Source: Novosphingobium sp. RL4 (GTDB lineage: Bacteria; Pseudomonadota; Alphaproteobacteria; Sphingomonadales; Sphingomonadaceae). From it: 64,000 nt of DNA. The stretch covers positions 434,001 through 498,000 of the forward strand of contig NZ_CP141945.1 in the NCBI RefSeq assembly GCF_035658495.1, read 5' to 3'. Position numbers and translations under genes: made by a program. Shown here piece after piece: positions 1-7,974 of this stretch. How positions within the stretch are numbered: position 1 is the stretch's first letter; each line of letters begins with the position of its first letter. Under the pieces are notes generated by a model. The model saw nothing but the letters and a program-made list of their open reading frames with translations. It searched no databases and had not been told where the DNA came from.

Positions 1-6
1 CGGCAC

Positions 7-693
7 ATGGAAGGCCTGATCGATCAGGCCAGCCAGTTCGTCTCCGCCCACGGCATGTGGGCAGGCCCTGTCGTGGGCATTCTGTGCTTCGGCGAATCCC
101 TTGCGATCGTGGGTCTGTTCGTCCCGGCAACCGCCGTCATGCTGGCGATCGGCGGCCTGATCGGCGCCGACGCGCTGGACGCATGGCCGATCTTCATCTG
201 GGCCGTGGCCGGATCGATCCTGGGGGACTGGGTTTCCTACGGCCTGGGTAACAGGATAGGCCCCCGCATCTATCGGCGCTGGCCGCTCAACCGGCATCGC
301 CCCGCGGTGGCCCGCACCCGGTTGTTCTTCCGCAAGTTCGGTTTCGCTGCGGTCTTCATGGGCCGTTTTCTCGGCCCGATCCGCGCGACGGTTCCCCTTG
401 TGGCCGGCGTGCTGGCCATGCCCGGCCGCCCGTTCCAGATCGCCAACATCGCTTCGGCCACCTTGTGGGTGCCGCTGATGTTCGCGCCGGGCTACCTTGC
501 GGCAGGCACTTTCGGATCGCAGTGGTCTATCGATGAAGGGCATCTCATGCTCGGCGCCCTCCTGCTGGCGGGATGCGCGCTGACCGCGACGTTCCTGGGT
601 TCGCGGCTGCTGGGCCGCGCCAGAAAGAGAGGCCGCGCCCGCGCCCGGCTCGAAGGCGGCAACGCCCCCTGCCGCTGTCCGCAGGACGGATAG
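7..693 (+). CDS. DedA family (SNARE-associated Golgi type) membrane protein
   Basis: Predicted inner-membrane protein of the DedA/VTT family; members are linked to lipid flipping and envelope homeostasis. The 228-residue product has the expected size and several hydrophobic segments. The family core is visible: the re-entrant stretch ESLAIVGLFVPATAVML near residues 30-46, an F-x-x-x-R segment followed by the GRFLGPIRATVPLVAG signature near 117-133, and a final helix around 178-195. The C-terminus is a basic, low-complexity tail. The ATG lies six bases from the window edge and those six bases are open in frame, so a longer N-terminus cannot be excluded. The family call is firm; the substrate is unknown. 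Confidence 0.85.
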   Translation: MEGLIDQASQFVSAHGMWAGPVVGILCFGESLAIVGLFVPATAVMLAIGGLIGADALDAWPIFIWAVAGSILGDWVSYGLGNRIGPRIYRRWPLNRHRPAVARTRLFFRKFGFAAVFMGRFLGPIRATVPLVAGVLAMPGRPFQIANIASATLWVPLMFAPGYLAAGTFGSQWSIDEGHLMLGALLLAGCALTATFLGSRLLGRARKRGRARARLEGGNAPCRCPQDG

Positions 694-766
694 CAACGCC
701 TCCCCTTCGGGCAATCCGCACGATCATGGCGCAACCTCCCGGCCGGTAAGCTGAAAAGGAGGTTTC

Positions 767-1291
767 ATGACGACACTCATCAACACGCCCGGCGTGCGCG
801 AGGCGATGCCGCTGCTGGCATCCAACGAAGGCGTCTGGGAAGGCTGGTATCGCTATTACGACGCCAAGACCGGCGAATTGACCGACCAGCACCGCTCGCG
901 CCTGATCTGCCGCCTGTTCGAGAAGGACGGCGTGGATCACTACCACCAGACGAACCATTATTTCTGGGATGACGGCCGCGTGGAAGTCCGCGATTTCCCG
1001 GCAGTCTACAAGGATGGCCGGATCTGGTGGGACAACGATCTCATCAAGGGCTGGGCAGCGGCCATGCAGCCGGACGACTTCAACCGTTCGACCTGCCTCA
1101 ACTGGACCCGCCACAACGAGCCCGGCATCTATCTCTACGAGATGATCCAGAACAACGACGAGCGCACCCATCGCGCCCGCACCTGGCAGTGGTTCCGCGA
1201 AGGCAAATGCTACCAGCGCACCCTGATCGACGAGGTCTTCGTGACCCGCGACTGGCAGAACTGGTCCAACGACGGCGCGCCCGACATCTGA
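767..1291 (+). CDS. Conserved hypothetical protein, lipocalin-like (DUF3598-type)
   Basis: A 174-residue soluble protein rich in Trp, Tyr and charged residues, with no signal peptide or membrane segment. The alternating pattern (GVWEGWYRYYDA, YHQTNHYFWDDGR, GRIWWDNDLIKGW) suggests a beta-barrel like the DUF3598/lipocalin-type proteins; this comparison is from memory and only moderately certain. The start is well supported by a strong AAGGAGG ribosome site about 5 nt before the ATG at 767. The gene stands alone, ends at a strong bidirectional hairpin, and converges on a DUF1330 gene. No enzymatic function can be assigned. Confidence 0.75.
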   Translation: MTTLINTPGVREAMPLLASNEGVWEGWYRYYDAKTGELTDQHRSRLICRLFEKDGVDHYHQTNHYFWDDGRVEVRDFPAVYKDGRIWWDNDLIKGWAAAMQPDDFNRSTCLNWTRHNEPGIYLYEMIQNNDERTHRARTWQWFREGKCYQRTLIDEVFVTRDWQNWSNDGAPDI

Positions 1292-1301
1292 CGGGCGACC
1301 G

Positions 1302-1332
1302 CGCCCCTGCCGGCTCCCGACCGGCAGGGGCG
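1302..1332. terminator. Bidirectional terminator-like hairpin
   Basis: Perfect 12-bp inverted repeat (arms 1302-1313 and 1321-1332, CGCCCCTGCCGG and its complement) with a 7-nt loop. It sits between two convergent genes that stop at 1291 and 1339. There is no long T-run, as is common in high-GC genomes. Confidence 0.7.
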
Positions 1333-1338
1333 TTCACG

Positions 1339-1632
1339 TCATGCGCCGACGAGCGTGACGGAGATTTCCGCCAGTCCCTCGCGCAGTTTCTTGGCGGCGG
1401 TGTATTCGGGCGAGTTCCAGAATGCGAGCGCGGCGTCGCGATCGGGCCATTCCGAAACCACCACCGAGCCGCCGTCCCGGCCCTCGCCCTCAAGCACGGT
1501 GCCGCCGGGCGCGCGCACGACGTAAGTTCCTCCATAATTGACCAGCGCCTCGGCAGCGGCCTGGGCATAGCCGCAGGACATGAAAGCCTCGCGGTCCTTG
1601 AGGTGGGCGGTAACGACGAGCCAGGCGGCCAT
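1339..1632 (-). CDS. DUF1330 domain-containing protein
   Basis: A 97-residue protein of the DUF1330 family, small dimeric alpha/beta-barrel (ferredoxin-like fold) proteins of unknown catalytic role. Family features are the N-terminal strand AAWLVVTAHLKDREAF, the central G-G-T-Y-V-V-R segment, EGEGRDGGSVVVSEWPDRDAALAFW, and the closing SPEYTAAKKLREG helix. Length and order match the family. It faces a divergent MFS carrier gene at 1785. Substrate unknown; the family call is strong. Confidence 0.87.
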   Translation of the reverse strand: MAAWLVVTAHLKDREAFMSCGYAQAAAEALVNYGGTYVVRAPGGTVLEGEGRDGGSVVVSEWPDRDAALAFWNSPEYTAAKKLREGLAEISVTLVGA

Positions 1633-1784
1633 TATATCTACTCCTGCTGGATTGTTCGCGAACAGTCCTTCGATCCCGCGCCCTCCGGCCAGCCCGCACC
1701 GCGCGCTATCCGCTGTGCGGATGCAATGGCACCCGTGCTGGGAATGCAGAGCCAGACGCGGTTCCCTCCAGACTGAAGAACTTC

Positions 1785-3065
1785 ATGGAGGCAGACTTGC
1801 AGGCAGACAGGATCGAACAGGCCGCTTTCCCCGATCCGGCCGGAGCATCCGCCGACGGCGAATTCGCGCGCGGCTGGACGATCCTGCTGGCATCGCTGAT
1901 CGGGATCGGCAGCGGCCTCGTATCGCTGCCTTTCTACACCTTCGGAATTTTCGCCCCTCACCTCGCGCAGGAATTCGGATGGTCGATGGGCCAGATCATG
2001 GGCGGATTGACGATCACCACGCTGGCCCTGCTGGTGGCCGCCCCCATCGCCGGGCTGCTGTGCGAGCGCTTTGGCGCCAGGACGGTTTCGGCCGCCTCTC
2101 TTGCCCTGTTCGGCTTGTCCTACATCTCGCTCGCCACGCTGGGAGGCTCGCTCACGCAGTACTATGTCACCTGGGGCGTCGCCGCGGCCGTCGGCGCGGG
2201 CAGCCTGCCGATCACGTTCACCCGCACCGTGAACCGCTGGTTCGACCGTCATCGCGGGCTGGCACTGGGCATCGCCATGATGGGCACGGGCCTGTTCGGC
2301 ATCGCCTGCAAGCCCGTACTCGCCTGGGTGATCGGCGATTACGGCTGGCGGACCGGCTACGCCGTGCTGGGCGCGCTTCCGCTACTGGTCGCCACGCCGA
2401 TCACGCTGCTGCTGTTCCGTGATCCTTCCCCCGCCGACCTGCAGGACACCGGAAACACTGACCCGATCACGCCGATTTCAGGATATTCCCGAGGCGAGGC
2501 GCTGCGCCAGTGGCGGTTCTGGCTGATCGCGCTGCTGCTGGTTCCGCTGTCGTTCGCGCTGGCCGGAACCCCGCCCAACCTGGAATCCATCCTGAGCGAC
2601 AAGGGCCTCGACGCCGCAACGATCGTGAGGCTGACCCCGCTGATCGGCCTTGCATCGATCACCGGACGGCTGGTGGGCGGCTTCCTGCTCGACCGTTTCT
2701 GGGCGCCCGCCGTCGCCTTCGTGATCCTGAGCGTGCCTGTGGCTTCCTGCCTCATCCTTTCGGGAGGGCATGTCGCCCCTGCCACCGCCGGCTTCGCCAT
2801 TTTCCTGATCGGCTTTGCGCTGGGCGTGGAGTTCGATGTCGTGGCCTATCTGACGGCACGATATTTCGGGATGAGATCCTACGCCGCGATCTACGGCCTG
2901 TTCTACGTCTGCTTCACGATCGGCGCCGGTTTCGCGCCGCTCGTGTTCGGGATGATTCGCGATGCCGCGCACGATTTCACCCCTGCCCTCATCGCTTGCG
3001 CCATCATCCTCCCGATCAGCGCCGCCGGCTTCCTGTTTCTCGGCCGATATCCGCGGTTTAGCTGA
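1785..3065 (+). CDS. MFS transporter, monocarboxylate/oxalate-formate antiporter-like
   Basis: Twelve-helix major facilitator of 426 residues with a 28-residue cytoplasmic N-terminus. The loop 2-3 signature appears as LCERFGARTVSAASL, and NRWFDRHRGLALGIAMMGTGLFG is typical of the monocarboxylate porter/OFA subgroup. A second half-signature is GRLVGGFLLDRFW. It precedes a TonB-dependent receptor by about 90 nt and a set of hydrolases, so it probably moves the same compound or its product across the inner membrane. That link is inferred from context. The actual substrate cannot be read from the sequence. Confidence 0.85.
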   Translation: MEADLQADRIEQAAFPDPAGASADGEFARGWTILLASLIGIGSGLVSLPFYTFGIFAPHLAQEFGWSMGQIMGGLTITTLALLVAAPIAGLLCERFGARTVSAASLALFGLSYISLATLGGSLTQYYVTWGVAAAVGAGSLPITFTRTVNRWFDRHRGLALGIAMMGTGLFGIACKPVLAWVIGDYGWRTGYAVLGALPLLVATPITLLLFRDPSPADLQDTGNTDPITPISGYSRGEALRQWRFWLIALLLVPLSFALAGTPPNLESILSDKGLDAATIVRLTPLIGLASITGRLVGGFLLDRFWAPAVAFVILSVPVASCLILSGGHVAPATAGFAIFLIGFALGVEFDVVAYLTARYFGMRSYAAIYGLFYVCFTIGAGFAPLVFGMIRDAAHDFTPALIACAIILPISAAGFLFLGRYPRFS

Positions 3066-3089
3066 ATCCGGAAATACTGCGTCAATTAT

Positions 3090-3143
3090 TTGACATATTG
3101 ATATATCATTATAACAATATCATTCGGCGAATGGTCGCCATTC
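3090..3143 (+). promoter_or_regulatory. AT-rich promoter region with inverted repeat before TonB receptor
   Basis: The only strongly AT-rich stretch in this neighbourhood. It holds a TTGACA -35-like hexamer at 3090-3095 and TATAAC/CAATAT candidates at 3110-3120, although spacer lengths are not ideal. A perfect GAATGG-TCG-CCATTC inverted repeat lies at 3129-3143, just before the receptor start at 3159. This could be an operator or a 5' UTR hairpin; no regulator gene lies beside it. Confidence 0.45.
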
Positions 3144-3158
3144 CATGAGGGAATCGCC

Positions 3159-5381
3159 ATGACCGATTACCGACTGCTCCTTTCCACGATACTCATGCCG
3201 CTCAGCCTCGCCTCCGTTCAGGCCGAGGCTCAGGCGCAGGAAGCACCCGCAGAAACCGGCGCGAAGACCGGCGGGCTCGAAGAAATCGTCGTTACCACGC
3301 AGCGCCGCCAGGAAAAGCTGCAGGACGTGCCGGTAACGGTCACCGCCTTCAACGAAGCCATGCTGGAACGACTCAATGTCCAGGATGCCATCTCCACATC
3401 TAAGTTCGTGCCGGGCATGGTTTCGCAGCACAATGCGGGCCTCGCCTCGGCGAATGCCTATTACTTGCGCGGCCTGGGCAACAGCCAGTCCACCCCGACC
3501 TTCGACGCGCCGGTCACCACTTATGTCGACGACGTCTATGTCGCCCGCCAGAACGCCAACAACTACGCCTTCTTCGATACCGAGCGCGTGGAAGTCATGC
3601 GCGGTCCGCAGGGAACGCTGTTCGGGCGCAACACCACCGGCGGCGCCATCAACGTCATCATGCGCAAGCCTTCCGACACCGCCGGCATGAAGATGGAAAT
3701 GAGCGCGGGCTCCTATGAACGGTACACCGTCAAGGCAACCGCCGACCTGCCCCTGACCGACGGGATCCTGACCAAGCTGTCGGGCTATGTCGTGCAGGAC
3801 CGGGGCTATCTGAAGAACATCACCACGGGCGACTGGTTCAACGGCGAGAGCAGCTACGGCCTGCGCGGCGATGTCCGGCTTTTGCCGACCGACCGGCTCA
3901 CCATCGATCTTGCCGCCGAATATACCCGCAACTCCGGCACATATGCGGGCCTGCGCAGCGTCGCCGGAGAAAACCCCTACGTGCCCGCCGCCACCACCCG
4001 CCCGGTCTTCTACGAAACCGCCTCGGGGCTGCCGACCACGCGCTGCAACGGCAACAACGCGCAGAACCTGCTCTCCACCGGAGCGGGCAACTGCAACCTG
4101 TCCGAGAACGTCGCACTCAGCGCCAACGTCAATTACGACCTTGAAGGCAGTTCGCTGACCTGGATCTTCGGTTACCGCCACCTCGATCAGGGCTACATCA
4201 ACGAATATAGCGCCAACGCGGTGAACAAGTACGCCGGCTACATCATCACCGACAACGGCACGCACGAGCAGTGGTCGAGCGAGCTGAAGTACAATGCCGA
4301 TCTCTTCGGCGACCGCGTTCACCTCGTCACCGGCCTGTTCTATCTCAATGAGAAATCGGACGATCGCCAGACCAGCTTTTCCGGCGGGACCACGGCGTTC
4401 AATCTCGTTCAGGACCAGCATCTCCTGCCCAAGACCGAAACCGGCGCGGTCTATGCGCAGGCAGACTTCGACCTGACCCGGCAGTTGACCCTGACCGCAG
4501 GCGGGCGCTACACGATCGAGACCAAGCAGGTCGGCTATCTCGCCTCGGACGAATTCCCGGGCTTTGGATACGACAGCGCCGCAGTGGCCGCTTACGGCAT
4601 TCCGCTGAAGCGGACATTCCGCAAGTTCACCCCGCGCGTGGCGCTCAACTACAAGATCAACCCGGACGTCATGGTCTTCGCTTCCGCCACCAACGGCTTC
4701 AAGTCCGGCGGCTGGAACGGCGGTTCGGCCGCGCCGTACAATGCGGTGATGTTCGATCCCGAGAAGACGTGGTCGTTCGAAGGCGGGGTGAAGTCCGAAC
4801 TGTTCGGCCGCAAGTTGCGCTTCAACGCCACCGGCTATTACGCCAAGACCAGGGACCTCCAGGTCACTGCCGCCGTCACCAGCCCGATCACCGGCGTGAT
4901 ATCGCAGCTTCCCTTCAATGCCGGCACTTTCGAAGCCTACGGCATCGAGATCGAAAGCACTGCGAAGTTCGGCAATTTCAGCCTCTTCGCCAATCCTTCG
5001 CTGATGCACGGCGAATATACCTACATCGTGCCGACATCGACCACGCTCACCACCGCCTACAAGCCCGTGCGCGTGCCGACCTTCCAGTTCAGCGGCGGCG
5101 CGGCCTATGACCAGCCGGTGGAAGCACTGGACGGCTCGCTGGGTGCTTCCGTGACCTGGCGCCATAACTCGCCCTACTGGGTGGCGGTGCTGAACACCAC
5201 GACCACGCAGACCGAGGACTACGTGGACGCCGCTGTCAGCTACACGACCATGGACGAGAAGATGAAGATCGCCTTCGAGGTCTCCAACCTGACCGACCAG
5301 AAAACGGTTACCGCGAACTTCCTCTCGCTCTTCCCGGGCGATCCGCGCCGCTACACGGTGCGCGTGAAGTTCCAGATCTGA
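3159..5381 (+). CDS. TonB-dependent receptor
   Basis: Outer-membrane receptor of 740 residues with a signal peptide (cleavage near A-E-A-Q-A, residue 25-28). A TonB-box-like EEIVVTTQRRQEKLQ follows at about residues 42-56. The plug has YLRGLGNSQSTPTFDAPVTT and the VEVMRGPQGTLFGRNTTGGAI signature, then a 22-strand barrel ending in F-Q-I, with the aromatic C-terminal pattern used for BAM insertion. The sequence type is the broad sphingomonad group for aromatic or complex organic substrates, not a classical siderophore receptor. It heads a cluster of an amidohydrolase, two deacetylases and an oxidoreductase. Substrate is inferred only as a nitrogen-containing or ester compound handled by those enzymes. 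Confidence 0.92.
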   Translation: MTDYRLLLSTILMPLSLASVQAEAQAQEAPAETGAKTGGLEEIVVTTQRRQEKLQDVPVTVTAFNEAMLERLNVQDAISTSKFVPGMVSQHNAGLASANAYYLRGLGNSQSTPTFDAPVTTYVDDVYVARQNANNYAFFDTERVEVMRGPQGTLFGRNTTGGAINVIMRKPSDTAGMKMEMSAGSYERYTVKATADLPLTDGILTKLSGYVVQDRGYLKNITTGDWFNGESSYGLRGDVRLLPTDRLTIDLAAEYTRNSGTYAGLRSVAGENPYVPAATTRPVFYETASGLPTTRCNGNNAQNLLSTGAGNCNLSENVALSANVNYDLEGSSLTWIFGYRHLDQGYINEYSANAVNKYAGYIITDNGTHEQWSSELKYNADLFGDRVHLVTGLFYLNEKSDDRQTSFSGGTTAFNLVQDQHLLPKTETGAVYAQADFDLTRQLTLTAGGRYTIETKQVGYLASDEFPGFGYDSAAVAAYGIPLKRTFRKFTPRVALNYKINPDVMVFASATNGFKSGGWNGGSAAPYNAVMFDPEKTWSFEGGVKSELFGRKLRFNATGYYAKTRDLQVTAAVTSPITGVISQLPFNAGTFEAYGIEIESTAKFGNFSLFANPSLMHGEYTYIVPTSTTLTTAYKPVRVPTFQFSGGAAYDQPVEALDGSLGASVTWRHNSPYWVAVLNTTTTQTEDYVDAAVSYTTMDEKMKIAFEVSNLTDQKTVTANFLSLFPGDPRRYTVRVKFQI

Positions 5382-5387
5382 CCCCAG

Positions 5388-5443
5388 GCCGCGCGGTGTC
5401 CGCAGGTCGGACAGCCCTGTTCTCCCAGCGGACACCGCGCGGC
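5388..5443. terminator. Long perfect stem-loop between receptor and hydrolase genes
   Basis: Perfect 16-bp inverted repeat, arms 5388-5403 and 5428-5443 (GCCGCGCGGTGTCCGC and its complement), with a 24-nt loop. It starts 7 nt after the receptor stop codon and has no T-run. It could be a partial terminator or an mRNA 3'-end stabiliser that lowers expression of the downstream enzymes relative to the receptor. Confidence 0.6.
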
Positions 5444-5492
5444 TGGCGCGCTCCTATCGCGGGGCGCCCTTTTCCTGAACGAGGTATATTCC

Positions 5493-6173
5493 ATGAGCAT
5501 CGTCGGCACCCGGATGGTCAGCGACGGCAAGACCGCGCGGCAGATATTCGAAGAAGTCATGGCGAACCCCGCCCGCACGAAGTTCGGCTTCGGAGAGAAG
5601 CTGGCGATCGTGAATGTCGATTTCCAGAACGCCTACACCCGGATCGACGAATTCAAGACCGCGTATGAGACCGATCCGCGCCAGATCGAATATACCAACA
5701 CGATCTCCGCGCTTGCCCGCGCCAAGGGCATGCCCGTGATCTGGACCCACGTCGCCTATGCCGAGGATGCCAGCGACGCCGGCGTCTGGGGCACGCGCAC
5801 GGATACGCCGGATTCGCTCCAGAACATCAGGTACGAAAGCCGCCGCCATGCGTTCGACGAGCGCTGCGAGATCGATCCGGCCGACATGGTCTATACCAAG
5901 CGCATGCCCTCGGCGTTCTTCGAGACACCGCTGCAAAGCCTGCTCGTCTGGCACAAGGTCGATACGGTGGTGATCACCGGCGGCTCCACTTCGGGCTGCA
6001 TCCGCGCCACGGCGGTGGACAGTCTCAGCAGGGGCTATCGCACCATCGTTCCCGTGGAGACCTGTGCCGACAAGCACGAGAGCTATCACTTCGCCAATCT
6101 CACCGACCTCCAGCTCAAATATGCGGATGTGGAGCCGGTGCAGACGGTGATCGACTGGCTGGAGGCGCGCTGA
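5493..6173 (+). CDS. Isochorismatase-family cysteine amidohydrolase
   Basis: A 226-residue hydrolase of the isochorismatase-like fold (N-carbamoylsarcosine amidase/ureidoacrylate amidase relatives). The family catalytic triad is recognisable: Asp43 in VNVDFQNAY, Lys136 in VYTKRMPSAFF, and Cys169 in GGSTSGCIRATAVDS, preceded by the cis-peptide V-V-I-T-G-G segment. An amidase role on a C-N bond of a small molecule is therefore likely. An extended N-terminus of about 35 residues precedes the core, as in N-carbamoylsarcosine amidase-type members. A GAACGAGG site precedes the ATG. The stop overlaps the next ATG region by one base, so it is translationally coupled to the deacetylase pair. Confidence 0.88.
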   Translation: MSIVGTRMVSDGKTARQIFEEVMANPARTKFGFGEKLAIVNVDFQNAYTRIDEFKTAYETDPRQIEYTNTISALARAKGMPVIWTHVAYAEDASDAGVWGTRTDTPDSLQNIRYESRRHAFDERCEIDPADMVYTKRMPSAFFETPLQSLLVWHKVDTVVITGGSTSGCIRATAVDSLSRGYRTIVPVETCADKHESYHFANLTDLQLKYADVEPVQTVIDWLEAR

Positions 6174-7063
6174 TGCAGGAGGGACAGGCCGATCCCGGCC
6201 TTTACGACTTCAAGCCCTATCGCGATCGCGCGCCATTCTCATGGCCCGGCGAAAAGAAGGTCGCCGTCTGGGTTTCGCCCAATCTCGAATATTACGAGAT
6301 AGACCCTCCGGCGAACCCGCACCGCAAGTCATGGGCGAAACCGCATCCCGACGTCGTGGGCTACGCACACCGCGACCATGCCAACCGCGTCGGGCATTGG
6401 CGCATGGCCGAGGTCATGAGCAAGCACGGCTTCCCGGGCTCCGTCAGCCTTTCGGTAGCGCTGTGCCAGCATCATCCCGAAGTGGTGGCGGACGCGAACG
6501 CGCGCGGCTGGGAGTTCTTCAGCCACGGCATCTACAACACCCGCTACTCCTACGGCATGGACGAAGCGCAAGAGCGCGCGATCATCGAGGATTCGATCCG
6601 CACCGTGCGCGAGGCCACCGGCCAGACGATCCGCGGCTGGCTCGCCCCGGCGCTCACCCATACGCCGCGCACGCTGGATCTGATCGCCGAATACGGGCTC
6701 GACTATACCTGCGATCTCTATCACGACGACCAGCCCCAGCCCGTCAACACCGCTAGCGGCGACCTTATCTCGATGCCCTACAGCCTCGAAGTCAACGACC
6801 ACTACGGCTTCTTCATCTACAACATGAGCCCGCGCGAATATGCGCAAACGCTGATCCGGCAATATGAGCGCCTTGCCGACGAACCGTCCGGCACGGTCAT
6901 GTGCATCCCGCTCCATTCCTACCTGATCGGCCAGCCCCACCGCATTGGCGCCTTCGAGGAAGTCCTGCGCCACATCGCCGCGGACGGCCGCGCCTGGATC
7001 ACCCGCTCCGGCGACATCGCCGACGCGTGGAGAGCCGCTCATGCCCGGGAGTCCATCGCATGA
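6173..7063 (+). CDS. PuuE-like polysaccharide deacetylase/allantoinase family protein (first copy)
   Basis: A 296-residue NodB-type (beta/alpha)7 barrel protein without signal peptide, hence cytoplasmic. It resembles metal-independent allantoinase PuuE more than exported polysaccharide deacetylases. Shared traits are the conserved His in FFSHGIYNTRYSYGM, and IRGWLAPALTHTPRTLDLIAEYG followed by LDYTCDLYHDDQPQP. The C-terminal IPLHSYLIGQPHRI supplies the second His region. The likely reaction is hydrolysis of an amide or cyclic ureide. It overlaps the isochorismatase gene by 1 nt and the second deacetylase by 4 nt. Whether the pair forms a heteromer or acts sequentially is unknown. Confidence 0.85.
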   Translation: MQEGQADPGLYDFKPYRDRAPFSWPGEKKVAVWVSPNLEYYEIDPPANPHRKSWAKPHPDVVGYAHRDHANRVGHWRMAEVMSKHGFPGSVSLSVALCQHHPEVVADANARGWEFFSHGIYNTRYSYGMDEAQERAIIEDSIRTVREATGQTIRGWLAPALTHTPRTLDLIAEYGLDYTCDLYHDDQPQPVNTASGDLISMPYSLEVNDHYGFFIYNMSPREYAQTLIRQYERLADEPSGTVMCIPLHSYLIGQPHRIGAFEEVLRHIAADGRAWITRSGDIADAWRAAHARESIA

Positions 7064-7974
7064 CCCTCGACCCCAGCTATATCGAATATCCGAAGCGCCG
7101 CCTCGGCTACGACCACGATCTCTATGCTTTCAGCACCCTGCCCAGCCGCAAGCCGCTGGCCTGGCCGGACGGCAAAAGCGTGGCGGCCTGGATCGTCGTC
7201 AGCCTCGAATGGTTCCCGATCACGCCGGGCGACACGCCGTTCCGGGCGCCCGGACACATGCAGACCGCCTATCCGGACTATCGCCACTACACCGCGCGAG
7301 AATATGGCACGCGGGTGGGGTTCTACCGCCTGCTCGACGCTTTCGCCAAGGCGGGCGTGAAAGCCTCGATCGCGGCCAACGGCGCGATTGCGCAGCGCTA
7401 TCCCTCGATCATCCGTGACGTGGTGGATGCCGGGCACGAGATCATTGCCCATTCCACCGACATGAACGGCACCATCGCCTCTTCCCTGCCGGTGGACGCC
7501 GAGCGCGCGCTCATCCATGACAGCATCGCCGCGCTGTCGGACGTGGCAGGTGCGGCTCCGCGCGGCTGGCATTCGATCGCGCGCTCGCAAAGCTTCGCCA
7601 CGCCCGATCTGCTGATGGAAGCCGGGATCGAATACTGCTGCGACTGGGCCAACGACGAAGTGCCGTGGACTTTCACCAATGGCCTGGTGAACCTGCCGCT
7701 CAACCACGAACTCTCGGACCGGCAGATCCTCAACGTCCAGCAGCAATCGGTGGACAGCTACGCCACGCAAATCCTCGACGCGCACGACTGGTTGAGCGCG
7801 GAGGCGCAAACGCAGGGCGCCCGGCTGCTGCCGCTCCACCTCACCCCCTACATCATCGGCCTGCCTTACCGCATGGACGCTTTCGAGCGCCTGCTGGCGG
7901 ACCTCGCCGCGCGCCCTCAGACATGGTTCGCGCGCGGATCCGACATTCTCGACAGCTTCAGGAGCCAGATGTGA
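7060..7974 (+). CDS. PuuE-like polysaccharide deacetylase/allantoinase family protein (second copy)
   Basis: A 304-residue paralogue of the preceding gene, starting at the ATGA overlap (7060-7063). It keeps the same landmarks: EIIAHSTDMNGTIASS, PRGWHSIARSQSFATPDLL, then IEYCCDWANDEVPWTF and the C-terminal LPLHLTPYIIGLPYRMDAF. The two copies are clearly diverged, so they probably have different substrates or form a complex; the duplication is not recent. It is followed by a GTG start overlapping its stop, which continues the coupled operon. I prefer this start because the upstream part of the open frame lies inside the first copy. Confidence 0.85.
   Translation: MTLDPSYIEYPKRRLGYDHDLYAFSTLPSRKPLAWPDGKSVAAWIVVSLEWFPITPGDTPFRAPGHMQTAYPDYRHYTAREYGTRVGFYRLLDAFAKAGVKASIAANGAIAQRYPSIIRDVVDAGHEIIAHSTDMNGTIASSLPVDAERALIHDSIAALSDVAGAAPRGWHSIARSQSFATPDLLMEAGIEYCCDWANDEVPWTFTNGLVNLPLNHELSDRQILNVQQQSVDSYATQILDAHDWLSAEAQTQGARLLPLHLTPYIIGLPYRMDAFERLLADLAARPQTWFARGSDILDSFRSQM

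Noticed and set aside
3120..5435. 771-codon antisense frame across the TonB receptor
   Set aside because: The translation is Val/Gly/Arg-rich with no domain order; the plus-strand receptor is unmistakable.
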